From Lagopus muta (taxonomy: Eukaryota > Chordata > Aves > Galliformes > Phasianidae), in assembly GCF_023343835.1 (NCBI RefSeq), contig NC_064437.1, positions 72,001 to 136,000 of the forward strand: a stretch of 64,000 bases of DNA, given 5' to 3'. Positions 53,701 to 64,000 of the stretch are shown in pieces (positions within the stretch are counted from its first letter, which is position 1; every line of letters starts with the position of its first letter). The notes under the pieces were generated by a model. It was not told the DNA's origin. It was given only the letters and a program-made list of their open reading frames with translations, and searched no databases. The translations under genes and the position numbers were made by a program.

Positions 53701-56700
53701 TGCTCTGTTTGGTTGGATGTAGTAGACACAAATGCTAGTTCATAAATCGTCAGAGCAGTGTCTGTGTTCAGTAAACAATGCCCACGACTTTTTGTGTTTT
53801 CTCCGTGTTTCTGTATCTTTTAAAAATGTACATAATAAAAGTTTTTTCCTCCCTAATGGGAAAGGCAGATCCCGTCTGTTACAGAAAGCAGTTCCACATC
53901 ATTTCTTTTGAGACTGTGCTTTACGGGTGCCTCGGGAAGGTTGTGGCTGTTTTAATGGAAGCTCCTGGAATTGCAAGTATGGGCGTTGCTGGGTGGCACG
54001 CCTTTGTAAACAGCACCAAAGAAGCTGAAAGTGACTCTTTCAATTTTCCCTGACTTTGTGTTTGTCACAATTAGTGTTTTTCTTTTATCTTCATTATGTT
54101 CAAAAAACAAACTGGAAATATTATTCTTTTGCAATTTAGCTTTTTACATAGGAAGGCAGTTCGCTCTACCCGCTTTTCCATATCATACTTGTTGGAAGTG
54201 CTCCAGAAATGCCTGTTAGAAACACTTGCAGCACACTGCTGTGGGATATTGAGGCAATTCAGCACACTGCTTTTAAAGAAAAGCAGAAAAAAAGATTTAA
54301 TTGCCCGAATCTAAACGCTTTGAGAATACTTAAAACTACTACAGTATCATGTTTGATATGATTAAAGTATCGCGTACATTTATCCAAAAATATGCATCAA
54401 AACTAGCTGACCTGTGCTCTCCATATCAGGAAAATGCAGAGTTTGCAAAGTATTGTCTGACTAGTAAACTCCACACATTTTCAGGAGTACATCTCTTAAA
54501 ATGTTGTTTTCATTCCACTGACAGTCTGTGGGAAAGCTTTGTACACCTGATTTCACCAGTTATAAATAAAGGGGAAAATGGCGTCGTTGTTCTAGAATAC
54601 AGAGCGATTCTTGATAGAAGAATCAGACCAGAAGGGTTTAGCTTGCAGCTCCACAGAGGTACTTCACTCACTTGTTGCTGCCAAACAAGAAGTTTCTCAG
54701 TGTGTGACTGTGAGATGCAGTTGTTGGCTCTCGAGTATCAGCAACTTATGTTGTCAACACTGTGGATAGATGCAGTGTTAGGATGCATGTTAACTTCATC
54801 ACATGGTAAAAGGGACACCCTCCAATTTCTTAAGCTTGAGGAAAAACAACTTTGATCCTGACTACTGAAACCAGGTAGTTGTTTTGGTGAGTTACTGCTA
54901 ATGCCTGCACACAATTGAGTAAATGGGGGTGTATGGAAGATGTTCTTCAAAGATTGTTGTTAACAACCCTTATGTATAGATTTTATTTTTAATAAGGACA
55001 TGATTTTATGTTGTTTCATTTTAAATGCAGGTGAACCAAGGAAATTTGACCCAAAGTTCAGAGGACCTATTCATAACAGGTAAATATCTTAAGTCATTCT
55101 GTTTTATTCTGTTAGTTTTGCAGTGAGCAAGGGAAAAAAAATTGATTGATAAAACATATGAATTTGATACTGAAGTTCCCTAATCCAAAAGGCTTCCCAC
55201 ACTTACGTGCGTGCTTTTAAGTTCTTTCAATGTGAATGCCAGTTTTGTGAACTTTACATCGTTTGTATCGAATCATGCAATCATAGAAAGGCTTAGATTG
55301 GGCTAGTCCTTAAAGATCATCTAGTTCCAAACCCCCTGGCAGAGTTGCCAGTCACCAGCTCAGGCTGCCCAGAGTCCCATCCATGGCCTTGAGCACCTGG
55401 GATGGAGCACCCACAGCTCTGGGCAGCCATACCAGTGCCCCATCAGCTCTGGGTTAAGAGCTTCCTCCTCACAAATGGCGTAAGTCTCCCTTCTTTAAGT
55501 TTAGAGCCATTCCCCCTTGTCCTATTACTATGAGACCAAGTAAAAAGTCACTTCCCTCATGTTTATAAACTCCCTTGGAGTTTATAATGTGTTGGAAGTT
55601 TATAAAGTTTGTAAAGTACTGGAAGGCTGCAATGAGGTCTCCCCAGATCCACCTCTTCTCCAGACTGAACACTTCCAACTCTCTGTCTGTCTCCATGGGA
55701 GAGGTACTGCAGCCTCTGAGCATCCCATGGCCTCCTCAGGACCTGCTCCCATAGCCCCATCTTGTGCTGGGGGCCCCAGATCTGGACACAGTACTCCGGA
55801 TGGAGCCTCGCAGGGGCAGAGTTGAGAGGGTGTATCTGTGGCACAGGGCTCAGAAGTGGTTGATCTTTAGAGGTCCCAAACCATTCTGTGCTGTGGCTTG
55901 CTGTTAGTAATGCACAGTTGCTGTGACGATGACTGCACTTTCAGGTATGTATGTGCTGTTTTAATTGTACATTCTACATTCTACAGCAGCTTCTTAAGAG
56001 CAAAGTAAAGTAAAAACTGACCCGTAACTGGTATACGACATATGTTAAGTGCATTTTTAATGTCTGGTGAGACAGTGTTCTTGGAAACAGTTCACTAAAC
56101 ACTGAAGGTGTTGCTCCACTGTACAGTATGCCATCTGGCACTGATTCCTAAAATGTTGCTTAGAGAGCTTACTTTGCAGTAAGGTGCACCTGGGTTCAGA
56201 TTCAACTTATTGCTGCTGCAAGATCCCCAAATGACTTGTCTAACCACGTGGAGTCATCAGTGCACTCAGCGCAGTACATGAACCCCTGAAGCAGTTTTAG
56301 ACTTTTTTAAGACAATTAATGTTTCTTTTTACTTTCCTTTTCCCAATTAAGTAAAATAAAGTAAATAAGGATGTATGGGAACTGCTGAGTCACGGCCTGA
56401 ACCTCTGATTGATCACCTGAGGCGAGCCATGAGTCAGCCAGAGGAGCACAGGTGAAGGCAATTCAGCTGTGCTGCTGGAAGGGGTGGAGCCTGGCTCCCC
56501 CCCCTCCTAGACCTATTGAAGAGCTGGCTGCCAAGGGGGAAGGATCTCTTCTGGAGATCCCTCCTTCTGCTGTCTTGTGGTGAGCCCAGTGTAAGGGTAA
56601 GCCTTCCATTTATTCTCTCTTGTTATCATAGTCCACTTTGCCGAACTCTCTTGTTTATTTTGTGATTGTAACATCTTGATATCCATCAATTATACATAAG

Positions 56701-59700
56701 GATCAGCTAGTTTTGATGAATGAAATGCTTTCTCAGAATATATATTCCCGAGAGTTGAAGAGGAGAAAAATAATCTTCTGCACTGAATTTGCTTCTGACT
56801 TTGAGATTTCTGTAGGAGGAGAGGCATTAGAGTGTGTAACCCCCAGACAGCTTGGCACCACACAATCACTCACTCACTTCCCACAGCAAGGCAGAAGAGA
56901 GAATCTGACAGCTAGAAGTTGAGAACTTGTGGTTTGAGATGAAAACAGTTTGTTAAGTACTGCAAAAGCTGCACGCGCACACAAGACAAAACAAAGGCAT
57001 TGGTAACATCCTCTTTTCCTTCCTCCCCCTTTTTCACTGCATCAAACAGTGTAGGATGTCTGTATGGGAACTGCTGAGTCATGGCCTGAACCTCTGATTA
57101 ATCACCTGAGGTGAGCCATGAGTCAGCCAGAGGAGCACAGGTGAAGGCAATTCACCTGTGCTGCCGGAAGGGGTGGAGCCAGGCTGCACCCCTCCTGGAC
57201 CTATTTAAGAGCTGGCTACCAGAGGGGAAGGATCTCTTCTGGAGATCCCCTCTTTTGGTGTCTTCTGGTGAGCTCAACCCAAGGGTAAGCTCTTCCACTT
57301 ATTCTCTTTTTGTGATCGTTGTCTGCTTTGCCTTACTCTCTTGATTATATTGCGATTATAGCACCTTGATATCTATTGATTATACACAATTATATTGTGG
57401 TTATAACATCTTGGTTATACAGATGTCCCTTTCATCAGTTGGGGACAGTGGCCCCTGCTCATTTCTTGTGTGCCTCCGGCCTCATCTGTAGCAGACCCTG
57501 AGAAGCTGAGGTGTCTTTGATTCTTTAAGCACTACTCATCAGCAGCCAAAGCATCTACATGCTCTCATTGCAATTTTTCACCGTAAATCTGAAACGCAAC
57601 ATCATACAGACCTCTATGGCTTAAATATCCCAGCCAAATCCAGGACAACTAGGTGTGTATGGTGTGGGTGCGGATAAACCTATCTTTGCTTTCAGCTGAT
57701 AAAATAAATTGAGCTGCTCTTAACCTTACTGCCAACTTTCTGTAATCAGGGACTAAGTTTCTCTTCAGTTTTGAAAATGAAGAGGGATATCAAGAGGGGC
57801 AGGCTGCAAGCTGTGTATGTCAGTGATGGAAGGTGCATGGAGAACAGTTACATCCTATCCTAGTGGCTGCTGAAGTTAATGTACTTTTCAAGGTACGGTG
57901 GAGTATAAATGTTCACAATTTGTTGAGCACCAAATGATCCTCCAAACCGCTAAAGATCTGAAAACCTGAGGAACAGAAAGCGAAGTCTTACTCTGCAAGG
58001 AGAAACACTTATATGGACTGCACTGATTTTTCTTTCTGAAGAGAACAGAGCTGTTGCCAGTGGTTGAAGTACTGAGCAGTGGGGTTAATAGGAGTGTTCA
58101 GTGAGGCAGTACGTATGGTACATTGCTGGTACCATAATTCTGAAGGGTTTGTGTGTGAAGTTTGGTTATATTTCATGCAAACATTTTATTAAAATGGAAT
58201 TAATGCAGTGGCTGTGAGGGAGGCAACTGTCTCCCTCTACTCTGCCCTCACGAGGCCCCATTTGGAGCACTATGTCAGATTCCAGATCTGGGGCCCCCAG
58301 CACATTTAAGACATGCTGGGAACTGTACAAGAGTTTGTGTCCTATAAATGTTCTGTGAAGAACAGAACGTCCTGCATTCTGGTTGTTTATGGATACTTGT
58401 TCATGATGGGTCTGCAAAACTTCAAAGTAAGATCCAGCACAAACAAATGTAACTGTTAATTGTATTTAGTTATCGTAAAATGAGACCTCTGAGAAATACA
58501 CTTGAAGAGATTTTTGAGACACTATAAGTTGTAATTAGAATATTTATGGTGGCTCATTTCTCCTGAGATTTCTTCTGTTAAATCTTCCGTCTCTTAAAAA
58601 TTTCTCTTATGGGGTGAGAGCCAAGCTTCAACAGAGTGTCTGAACAAGGCAGTTGTCCTTCATTAGATAACTGTTATACTGACCCTGAATCTGTACCGGC
58701 TTTGCCTTACTGCACGTTTATTTCGGTGAGATGGTGAAACTATCTCCCTAGAGATACAGGATTTTTCATTTATTTTCCACACCTGAAAACACTTCCAAAG
58801 CTCTGCAGTTGTTTCAAATGTCAGCTCCTTTATACTACAGAATAATGGTTATTTATAAGAGGAGAACATAGATTGGAAAATGGAAAGAATGATAGACACT
58901 AAAAATTACTGTTTTTCATTGGAGATTGCATTATGAGATTTCATGCTCAGGCTTCAGCTTGCATTCTCTCGGCTCCTTGCATAGACTTGCAAGGAGAGCT
59001 GAACACTGCTGTGTTTATGAAGGCAATCCTTTACTTTCACTTTATAATGAAGCACGCATTACACTTTCTGGAGTGACTGTTGCTCAGTCTTATATCATGG
59101 AAAACTGGAATACAACTTTGATCAGGTCAGTACAGAAGCCATTTATTACTACCAGAGGAGAACGGAGAGCAGCAGCCTCTGCAGACAGAACTTGCCCAGG
59201 CAGAGTAGCTGCCAAGTTTGCATACCTTTAGCCTATCCATAATGCTCGTCACCAAAACTGTGCCAAGCAGTAAGTTGTCAGTAACAGAGATCGAAGTATT
59301 TCAGATGAGGGAGATGAAGATAGTATATCCTTCTGTGAATAATGTGCTTCTTTGCTAATGAAATAACGTAGACTCATGAGACAGAAATCGCAAATACTTC
59401 TTAATGAGTGAGACCTGCAGAGTCTTATGAGAAATGAACTGGTATGCTGCTGCTTGTCTTCAGAAGCAAAGGCTTGTGATGTTAGCTTGTGAAGGAGAAA
59501 ATTGCTCACCAGAACCTGTTGTCTCCGTAAATGCATGCTTGCCTTTCTCCTACCCTCTTAGGAGTTCATGTTTCCTATTAATTACTTTGTTGGAATGCCT
59601 CTCATCAAGGTCCGACACTGGAGAAAAATGTGTGTTAGTCCACATCTCTATTTCTCTGCCTGCACAAGCTGAATAGATATTCAGTGTAGGATGAGTTGAG

Positions 59701-62315
59701 TTGGATACTTGCGTCTTAGTTTTCAGTCCAGAGAATGCTGTTCTTTGCTTGTCTGCAAATGGAGATACGCCTCTCCACAAGTCTTTTTTTCTCCTTCTGT
59801 AGAGCTTATTTTGATTGCACTAGGTGAGGTCAAGCAGCTGGATAAGAATTTCCTGCACGGATTGGATAGTTGCAGATGGGCTGTATTTCTTAGTTTCACT
59901 GTTGTTTTTCCGTTCATAACCTGCTTATAATACAGGTAAGCTGTATTGAGTCATCATCTCAAGACATTGTTTCTAAAACTTGATACCAGTTTTAAAGGAC
60001 ACACTGAGGATGTTTATGAGCGTCTTGCAGTGAAAGCAGGACCTTAGCATCTCAAATGTGACTTAGTGGAAGACTTCAGAAAACAGTAAGTGCAGATGCA
60101 GCTATGTTTATGTGGTATATTCAGATGTGGGAAGAGTGGGACATTCAATGTTTTCAAAGCATTGTATTAGACCCCTTATTTTTAAACAGTGTTCCTTTCT
60201 GTTCCTAGGCATTGTACAGATGTTATTTGCTGTGTAATCTTCATAGTTGTCATTCTGGGTTACATTGCATTAGGAATTGTAGGTAAGTACACACAGGTAT
60301 AGTATACAGTAGTGCATTCTCATGCCAATGATGAGCAACTCTGAATACTTTTAACTGGCATGTCGTTCTGCTTATACCTACATAAAGCTTTCAGATCAAT
60401 AAACACTGCCTTGCCTAGAATCAAATTGTGAATTAACATTCAGTGTCTGCCATAATTAGAGAGAAGTTCAAAAAGATGTGTTTACTGATGAAATGTTTGA
60501 AACTTTGAAATGAAATGTGTCCAAAAACAAAGATGATTTGATAATTTTACAATCATAGTAACTGTTGTGGAAAAATCCTTTCATTTGCCATTAATCTGAC
60601 AGCAAAAGTTAGAACTGAATACTTTGATATTTAAGAGGGTTTTGTTCTGAAGATTAATTACCAAAAGAACGTATGTGAGCAGTGAGTAGTGATAACTTCA
60701 TTTAGTTTGGGATCCAGAGTTACTTGCGTGTCAGAACATTTATTAATCCACAATAATCCTTTTGCGTGAGAGAATTGCATAACTGCATGTGTGCCTGAAC
60801 TTTTTCAGTTTACTTGTAAACATCATTTTAGCTCTGCCTTAGATTTAAGAAAAGCCGTTAGTTTTCTTCGCTATTCTGTATTATCATTTTCTGTTCAGTA
60901 CAGAGAAGAGGTTGCACAGTCTTAATTCTTGGGGACATTGAAAACTGTTTGGATATGGTCCTAGGCAACCTGTTCTAGGTGTCTGTGCTGTTGTCCTCTT
61001 TCTGTCTGATTGATTCTTCATTGATGTTCTGCTCTGCCCTTCTGTCAGGATTCAAACACAAAGCCAAAACTGAAGGGGCTGGACTCAGATCAGAGGAACA
61101 TTTGTTGTTTTCTTGAAGGTACAAATGCTTTAGTGGCTGATGGCCTGCTTTTGTGCAGACAGGCGATGTTCTGGAGTGCTTGTATCTGGACAAACAGAAA
61201 GGAAACGCTGGAAGTCTCTAGCTGAATCGTGTTCTTGTGCTATGAAGTCTTGGCTTCCTGAAGATGATCAGTGGCCTCTTTTTACACTTCTTTAGCAACC
61301 TGATTTTAGAAGTTTAGCTCAGGGTATTGATATGGAAGTATGTTCTACATATTTCACTTCCAGATGATACTTCAAAAAATGAAGTTTCTGTTACTTAAAT
61401 TGCAGATCAGCAGTTAGTAGTTAGTAATTCAAAGACCAGTCATTGGCTAGTCATAAAAGGAATTTAGTCAGATCTGCAGACTGTAGCTTAGAAATGATGA
61501 TACTAGTGCATGGTGTGCACTTCATTCTCAGCCGGAAATAACAACGCGGGTGAAAATGGCTTGAAAAAGAAGGCTCGTTTTAAATTGGAGGAAGGAAGTT
61601 CAAGATAAACTTCTTTTCCCATTCAGGCCTATGGTACATATGAGCTATGTATATGTGTAAGTTGCCAGGTACGGACCTAATAACTGAAAAATGGGATAAT
61701 TACCAAGTGAGAGAACAGGAAATATTTTGATTTAAATAGTGTGCTTTTGTTTACATTCCTATTGCGAGTGGAGTCCATTGGATTCAGTCACAACTGGTGT
61801 ATTTCTGTCATGCTTGGGTAATCCCATGGATTCCAGTACCGCTGCAGTTGTTTGTGAACACTCTGATCTGTCTGCTTAGTCAACTCCCTGTTTCTCTGTG
61901 GCTGTAAGCCAACAGAACTTTTGCAGTACTTCCTCTTTCACCTTTTGAAAACTATTGTTTTTTAAAGTCTGTTACTTCAGATTTTGGATCCAACTCAGAT
62001 ATGTTTGCCCTGAAGATAAAAAGTGAACTGACTTCCTTTGTTACTGATTTATCTGTATTGTAGTTCAGTTTGTTTGTTTTGTGTTGTTGCTTTTTATTAG
62101 GAAATATACAAACCAGTGTCCTTCAGTAGCCATCAACAAAAATTGAAACTGTTTGTGAGAGGTGAATTTCAACTATTACCATTACTGCTGTTTCCTTGAC
62201 TATAATGTTAAAATATTTGTATATTTGCAGCTTGGGTACATGGCGATCCCAGGAAAGTGATTTATCCAACTGACAGCTATGGGCAGTTCTGTGGTCAGAA
62301 GGACACCTTCAATGA
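35687..62315 (+). CDS. SLC44A5: SLC44A5-like choline transporter-like protein, coding exons 1-4, 3' part outside window
   Basis: This is a CTL/SLC44 family membrane transporter of choline-like substrates at the plasma or organelle membrane. Four exons join in phase: 35687-35723, 55031-55079, 60209-60282 and 62231-62315. They encode [13 protein letters not shown], then [16 protein letters not shown] (the family's N-terminal KxDPxFxGPIxNR motif), then [20 protein letters not shown] (first membrane helix) and [20 protein letters not shown] with CGQKDTFNE. The remaining nine or so helices would lie to the right. Paralogues SLC44A2 and SLC44A4 share these motifs; the neighbours RABGGTB and MSH4 point to SLC44A5. 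Intron 1 is about 19.3 kb and repeat-rich. The start codon was chosen because it is in frame, has GACGATGG context and gives a family-like length before the motif. Confidence 0.88.
37411..37771 (+). mobile_element. Solo LTR, 361 bp, SLC44A5 intron 1 (copy 1)
   Basis: It starts TGTATGGGAACTGC and ends GGTTATACA, with CATGG direct repeats at 37406-37410 and 37772-37776. A TATTTAAG box lies mid-element. I count about ten differences from copy 57061-57421 over the same length. There is no internal region, and the small frame inside it is not a gene. Confidence 0.88.
38360..38465 (+). repeat. CR1 3'-end fragment, plus orientation
   Basis: GCATCCCTGCTCATGGCAGG, CTTTAAGGTCTCTTTCAAC and CATTCTATGATTGTATGA, a CR1 terminus in forward orientation. 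Confidence 0.85.
39477..39736 (-). repeat. CR1 copy B, 3' part (host of a nested CR1)
   Basis: AATCATAGAATGGCTTGGGC begins the terminus and the minus frame gives [15 protein letters not shown] and [10 protein letters not shown]. It is interrupted at 39736 by copy C; the other part continues at 40757. Confidence 0.9.
39737..40756 (-). mobile_element. CR1 LINE copy C, 5'-truncated, with intact RT C-terminal frame
   Basis: A 299-codon uninterrupted minus-strand frame (39827-40726) carries the reverse-transcriptase motifs [20 protein letters not shown] and KFADDTK (the YADD-type catalytic box), then [15 protein letters not shown] and [17 protein letters not shown]. The 3' end has AGAATCATAGAATCATAG repeats. 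The element is 5'-truncated in the RT palm, so it cannot be autonomous. It sits in CR1 copy B and is flanked by CTTGAAC at 39730-39736 and 40757-40763. Confidence 0.93.
40757..41868 (-). repeat. CR1 copy B, 5' part
   Basis: Damaged minus frames give [12 protein letters not shown] and [13 protein letters not shown], then an SSWRP-type and CTLSKFAD region, then [20 protein letters not shown] and [20 protein letters not shown]. This is a large stretch of the CR1 reverse transcriptase with several frameshifts, older than copy C. Confidence 0.88.
41869..41990 (-). repeat. CR1 copy A fragment abutting copy B
   Basis: The minus frame gives [20 protein letters not shown] and [12 protein letters not shown], a late-RT segment joined directly to the earlier-RT segment of copy B. 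The order is wrong for one element, so this must be a third insertion. Its 3' remainder is not obvious beyond copy B. Confidence 0.75.
42771..43152 (+). mobile_element. LTR copy 4 of the SLC44A5 intron family, divergent, with internal tandem expansion
   Basis: TGCATGGAGCTGCTGAGTCA and GAGCTGGCTGCCATTGG show it is the same family. The 3' end carries three copies of an ATCTTAATATCCATTGATT unit where other copies have one or two. No target-site duplication found. Confidence 0.8.
49800..50060. other. GC-rich patch in SLC44A5 intron 1
   Basis: About 250 bases of CpG-containing GC-rich sequence in an AT-rich intron, with open frames on both strands (for example 49667-50140 plus and 49652-49963 minus). 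I recognise no protein. It could be an intragenic CpG island, an alternative first exon or a retrocopy. Confidence 0.35.
51336..51480 (+). mobile_element. Mariner (Galluhop-like) terminal fragment
   Basis: GGTTGCTGTGAAAGTAATGC, CTCCTGGTTATTTTCATGG and AAACTACAACAG resemble the terminal inverted repeat region of the chicken mariner Galluhop. The element is short, with no transposase frame. Confidence 0.55.
52332..52600 (-). repeat. CR1 3'-end fragment
   Basis: GGGTCACCAAGGTTGTAAAA, GGGCAGCCCGTTCCAGTGCC and a minus frame [20 protein letters not shown] identify it. Confidence 0.9.
55031..55079 (+). CDS. SLC44A5: SLC44A5 exon 2
   Basis: A 49-bp exon after AAATGCAG, encoding [15 protein letters not shown], donor GTAAAT. 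Confidence 0.93.
55270..55835 (-). repeat. CR1 fragment just downstream of SLC44A5 exon 2
   Basis: AATCATGCAATCATAGAAAG terminus, then CAGGCTGCCCAGAGTCCC and minus frames with [15 protein letters not shown] and [14 protein letters not shown]. Damaged CR1 RT C-terminal region in SLC44A5 intron 2. Confidence 0.88.
56372..56696 (+). mobile_element. Solo LTR, 325 bp, SLC44A5 intron 2 (copy 3), 6-bp TSD
   Basis: It starts TGTATGGGAACTGC and ends ATTATACA, flanked by TAAGGA at 56366-56371 and 56697-56702. It belongs to the same family as 37411-37771 but is more diverged, with a shorter AT-rich 3' end. Confidence 0.9.
57061..57421 (+). mobile_element. Solo LTR, 361 bp, SLC44A5 intron 2 (copy 2), 6-bp TSD
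   Basis: It starts TGTATGGGAACTGC and ends GGTTATACA, flanked by GATGTC at 57055-57060 and 57422-57427. It is nearly identical to copy 1 (about ten substitutions, no length change), in the same orientation. Confidence 0.92.
58195..58330 (+). repeat. CR1 coding fragment, plus orientation
   Basis: The plus strand reads [16 protein letters not shown] and WGPQ, a CR1 RT C-terminal motif with frame damage. It lies in SLC44A5 intron 2. Confidence 0.8.
58331..60208. other. SLC44A5 intron 2, distal part
   Basis: AT-rich intron, no recognised exon, RNA or repeat. Confidence 0.5.
60209..60282 (+). CDS. SLC44A5: SLC44A5 exon 3 (first membrane helix)
   Basis: A 74-bp exon after TTCCTAG, encoding [20 protein letters not shown] and LGIV, donor GTAAGT. 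Confidence 0.95.
60283..62230. other. SLC44A5 intron 3
   Basis: Nothing recognised between exons 3 and 4 on either strand. Confidence 0.5.
62231..62315 (+). CDS. SLC44A5: SLC44A5 exon 4
   Basis: An 85-bp exon after TTTGCAG, encoding [20 protein letters not shown] and CGQKDTFNE, donor GTGAGT. Confidence 0.95.
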
Positions 62316-64000
62316 GTGAGTACTAAACCTGAACGCCTGTCTTTATGACTTGTGCACTATGAATAAAAAATGAGGTTTCACATCCTCTGCCTGCAAGTGG
62401 TTCTTGAGCAAAGTTGAAGAGACATCAACACTTGACGTCCTCTTACTGCATGTATTCCAAATAAAGTTCAGAACTAGATTAGTTGCTCAGAGGAAATCTA
62501 AACACAGATTATTACTGTAGAGCAGTTGTCATCATTCAGAGAACATTTTTAGTTAAGTATAAACGTAAATAAGGTTGCATCACTGATAGCATTGGAAGTG
62601 ACTAGCTGGCACATCTTCTAACAGCAAAGTCTAGGGAAGCTCTTCTATCCATCTTGGGGCAGCAGTAGTCTCTAGAGCATTGCAGTTTCTTGGTTTCCCT
62701 CTGTATGAAACAAATGCCATAAAAGAAAACGCAGTAAAGCTCCTATTTTCTTCTGCTGGTTATCCAGTGTATGTAGAGGGGAGACGGCGTGGTCAGGCAG
62801 CTGTAGCCATACCTTTCTTGGGGATATCAGCCCCCAAGTGCTCTATTTACTTATCTTGTTTTCCTAGTATTTTATATTTGGACTTTTGAGAATTCAGATG
62901 TCACATAATTGTTTTCTCTGAAAATCTAAGAGTGTCTAATGAAAAAAGAATTAATAAATATTTTTACTGTTTCCCTTTCAAAAAGTAATCGTTTGGTAGC
63001 TTTTGTGCCCTTGCTGACTACATGAGGTTGGAAATTGTGCAGGAATCTAAACAAGAGCTAGTATTTGCTGCTGCTTTATTTTCGCATTTAATTTTCTGGG
63101 GCAAAAAACGGTGAACCCACTGCCCAAAGGACAGTTCAGAGGAAGGGAGAAGGGGGCAGAGGAAGAGCTAATGCTTACTCTCAAACTCTTTACAGGGGAA
63201 GCAGGCTAGGCTCTGTAAGAAGACAAAATCTGTTCCACTCTCTGACTGTGCTTCCCGACAGCAGCTATTGGCAAGGCCTTAGGAGTCCTCTTTCTCTGTG
63301 AAGAGTTGTAATGCTGTGTGTTCCATGGCGCTGCGCACACTCACCTGCTGTTCACCCACTCCTCCATTTGCCTCCTATTTGGCACTGGCCAATAGGTTCG
63401 GGGATCAGAGACACACAGCATCTGCTCATTGAGTGTGACACGTAGGCAGATCATTCTGTCTGATTCTTGTCACCCACTCGCATTCTTGATTTCTCTTTGT
63501 CACACAAGTCTTCAGTTATTTCTTACAACGTAATTTCCAATTTGTGTGTAGAAGTGTCCCTGTCATTGCCAGGGAATAATACAGCCACTGAGGATGCATT
63601 TTGGCATTCATTTGCCATTGAGGAGGTTTTTTACCAAAAAATTTAGTCAAAAGGTACATAATAAAATTCACTGTACAGGCAGAATTGTTCATGGCAACAT
63701 TAGCATTAGGGCCTGCCAGAAGGCACCTCTAAACAAATCCCTCTGGTCAGAAAAAGTGCAGGTATGGAATGTGCTTGTATGTCCTAAATGGATACCGTGT
63801 ACAGTGAGAAAGGCTAACTCACAGTGATGATTTTCCAAAGTCCCTGGAGACTTAATGAGATTATGTTGTTATGAGAATCACTTGTAGTTCACTTTGTGCC
63901 TCCCTGTAAGCCATCCATTAATCTCCATGTAATCTCTAAGCCTGTTTGCCTTCTACAGGACATACTTGTAATCATGGAATACGATACAGTTTCTCTATAA
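62316..64000. other. SLC44A5 intron 4 (5' part)
   Basis: No SLC44A5 exon 5 (expected to begin near an ENKTxLFYFN-type motif) is seen before the window ends. Confidence 0.5.

Overview
This 64 kb window is vertebrate nuclear DNA, almost certainly from a bird and probably a galliform such as chicken. CR1 LINE 3' ends and avian-type solo LTRs dominate the repeats, a mariner (Galluhop-like) fragment is present, and the split genes have compact introns. It holds no bacterial-type genes, operons or CRISPR arrays. Exon boundaries below were worked out by hand from splice sites, reading phase and similarity to the vertebrate families.

Layout. (1) 1-17543, minus strand: the first 15 coding exons of MSH4, a meiotic MutS homologue. 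The window ends just after the Walker A exon, so the rest of the ATPase lies beyond position 1. (2) 20779-30883, minus strand: a complete RABGGTB (Rab geranylgeranyltransferase beta subunit) in nine coding exons totalling 331 codons. Two of its introns carry box C/D snoRNAs of the SNORD45 (U45) family. (3) 30884-35686: a divergent intergenic space with two CpG islands, one solo LTR and CR1 fragments. (4) 35687-62315 and beyond, plus strand: the first four coding exons of a choline-transporter-like gene, best called SLC44A5, with a first intron of about 19.3 kb full of CR1 and LTR insertions.

The gene order MSH4-RABGGTB-SLC44A5 matches human 1p31, except that ACADM, which lies between RABGGTB and SLC44A5 in mammals, is not in the interval here.

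Repeats. Four related LTRs of about 0.33-0.38 kb lie in SLC44A5 introns 1 and 2, three of them with clean target-site duplications. Two LTRs of about 0.76-0.79 kb from another group have 5-bp duplications (MSH4 intron 2 and the RABGGTB-SLC44A5 spacer). One LTR next to a primer-binding-like site lies upstream of MSH4. A three-layer CR1 nest sits in SLC44A5 intron 1.

The genes do not form one pathway: MSH4 acts in meiotic crossover formation, RABGGTB in Rab prenylation and SLC44A5 in membrane choline-type transport. The most informative items are the twin-guide snoRNA pair, the missing ACADM, and the near-identical direct LTRs flanking SLC44A5 exon 2. I found no convincing novel system.
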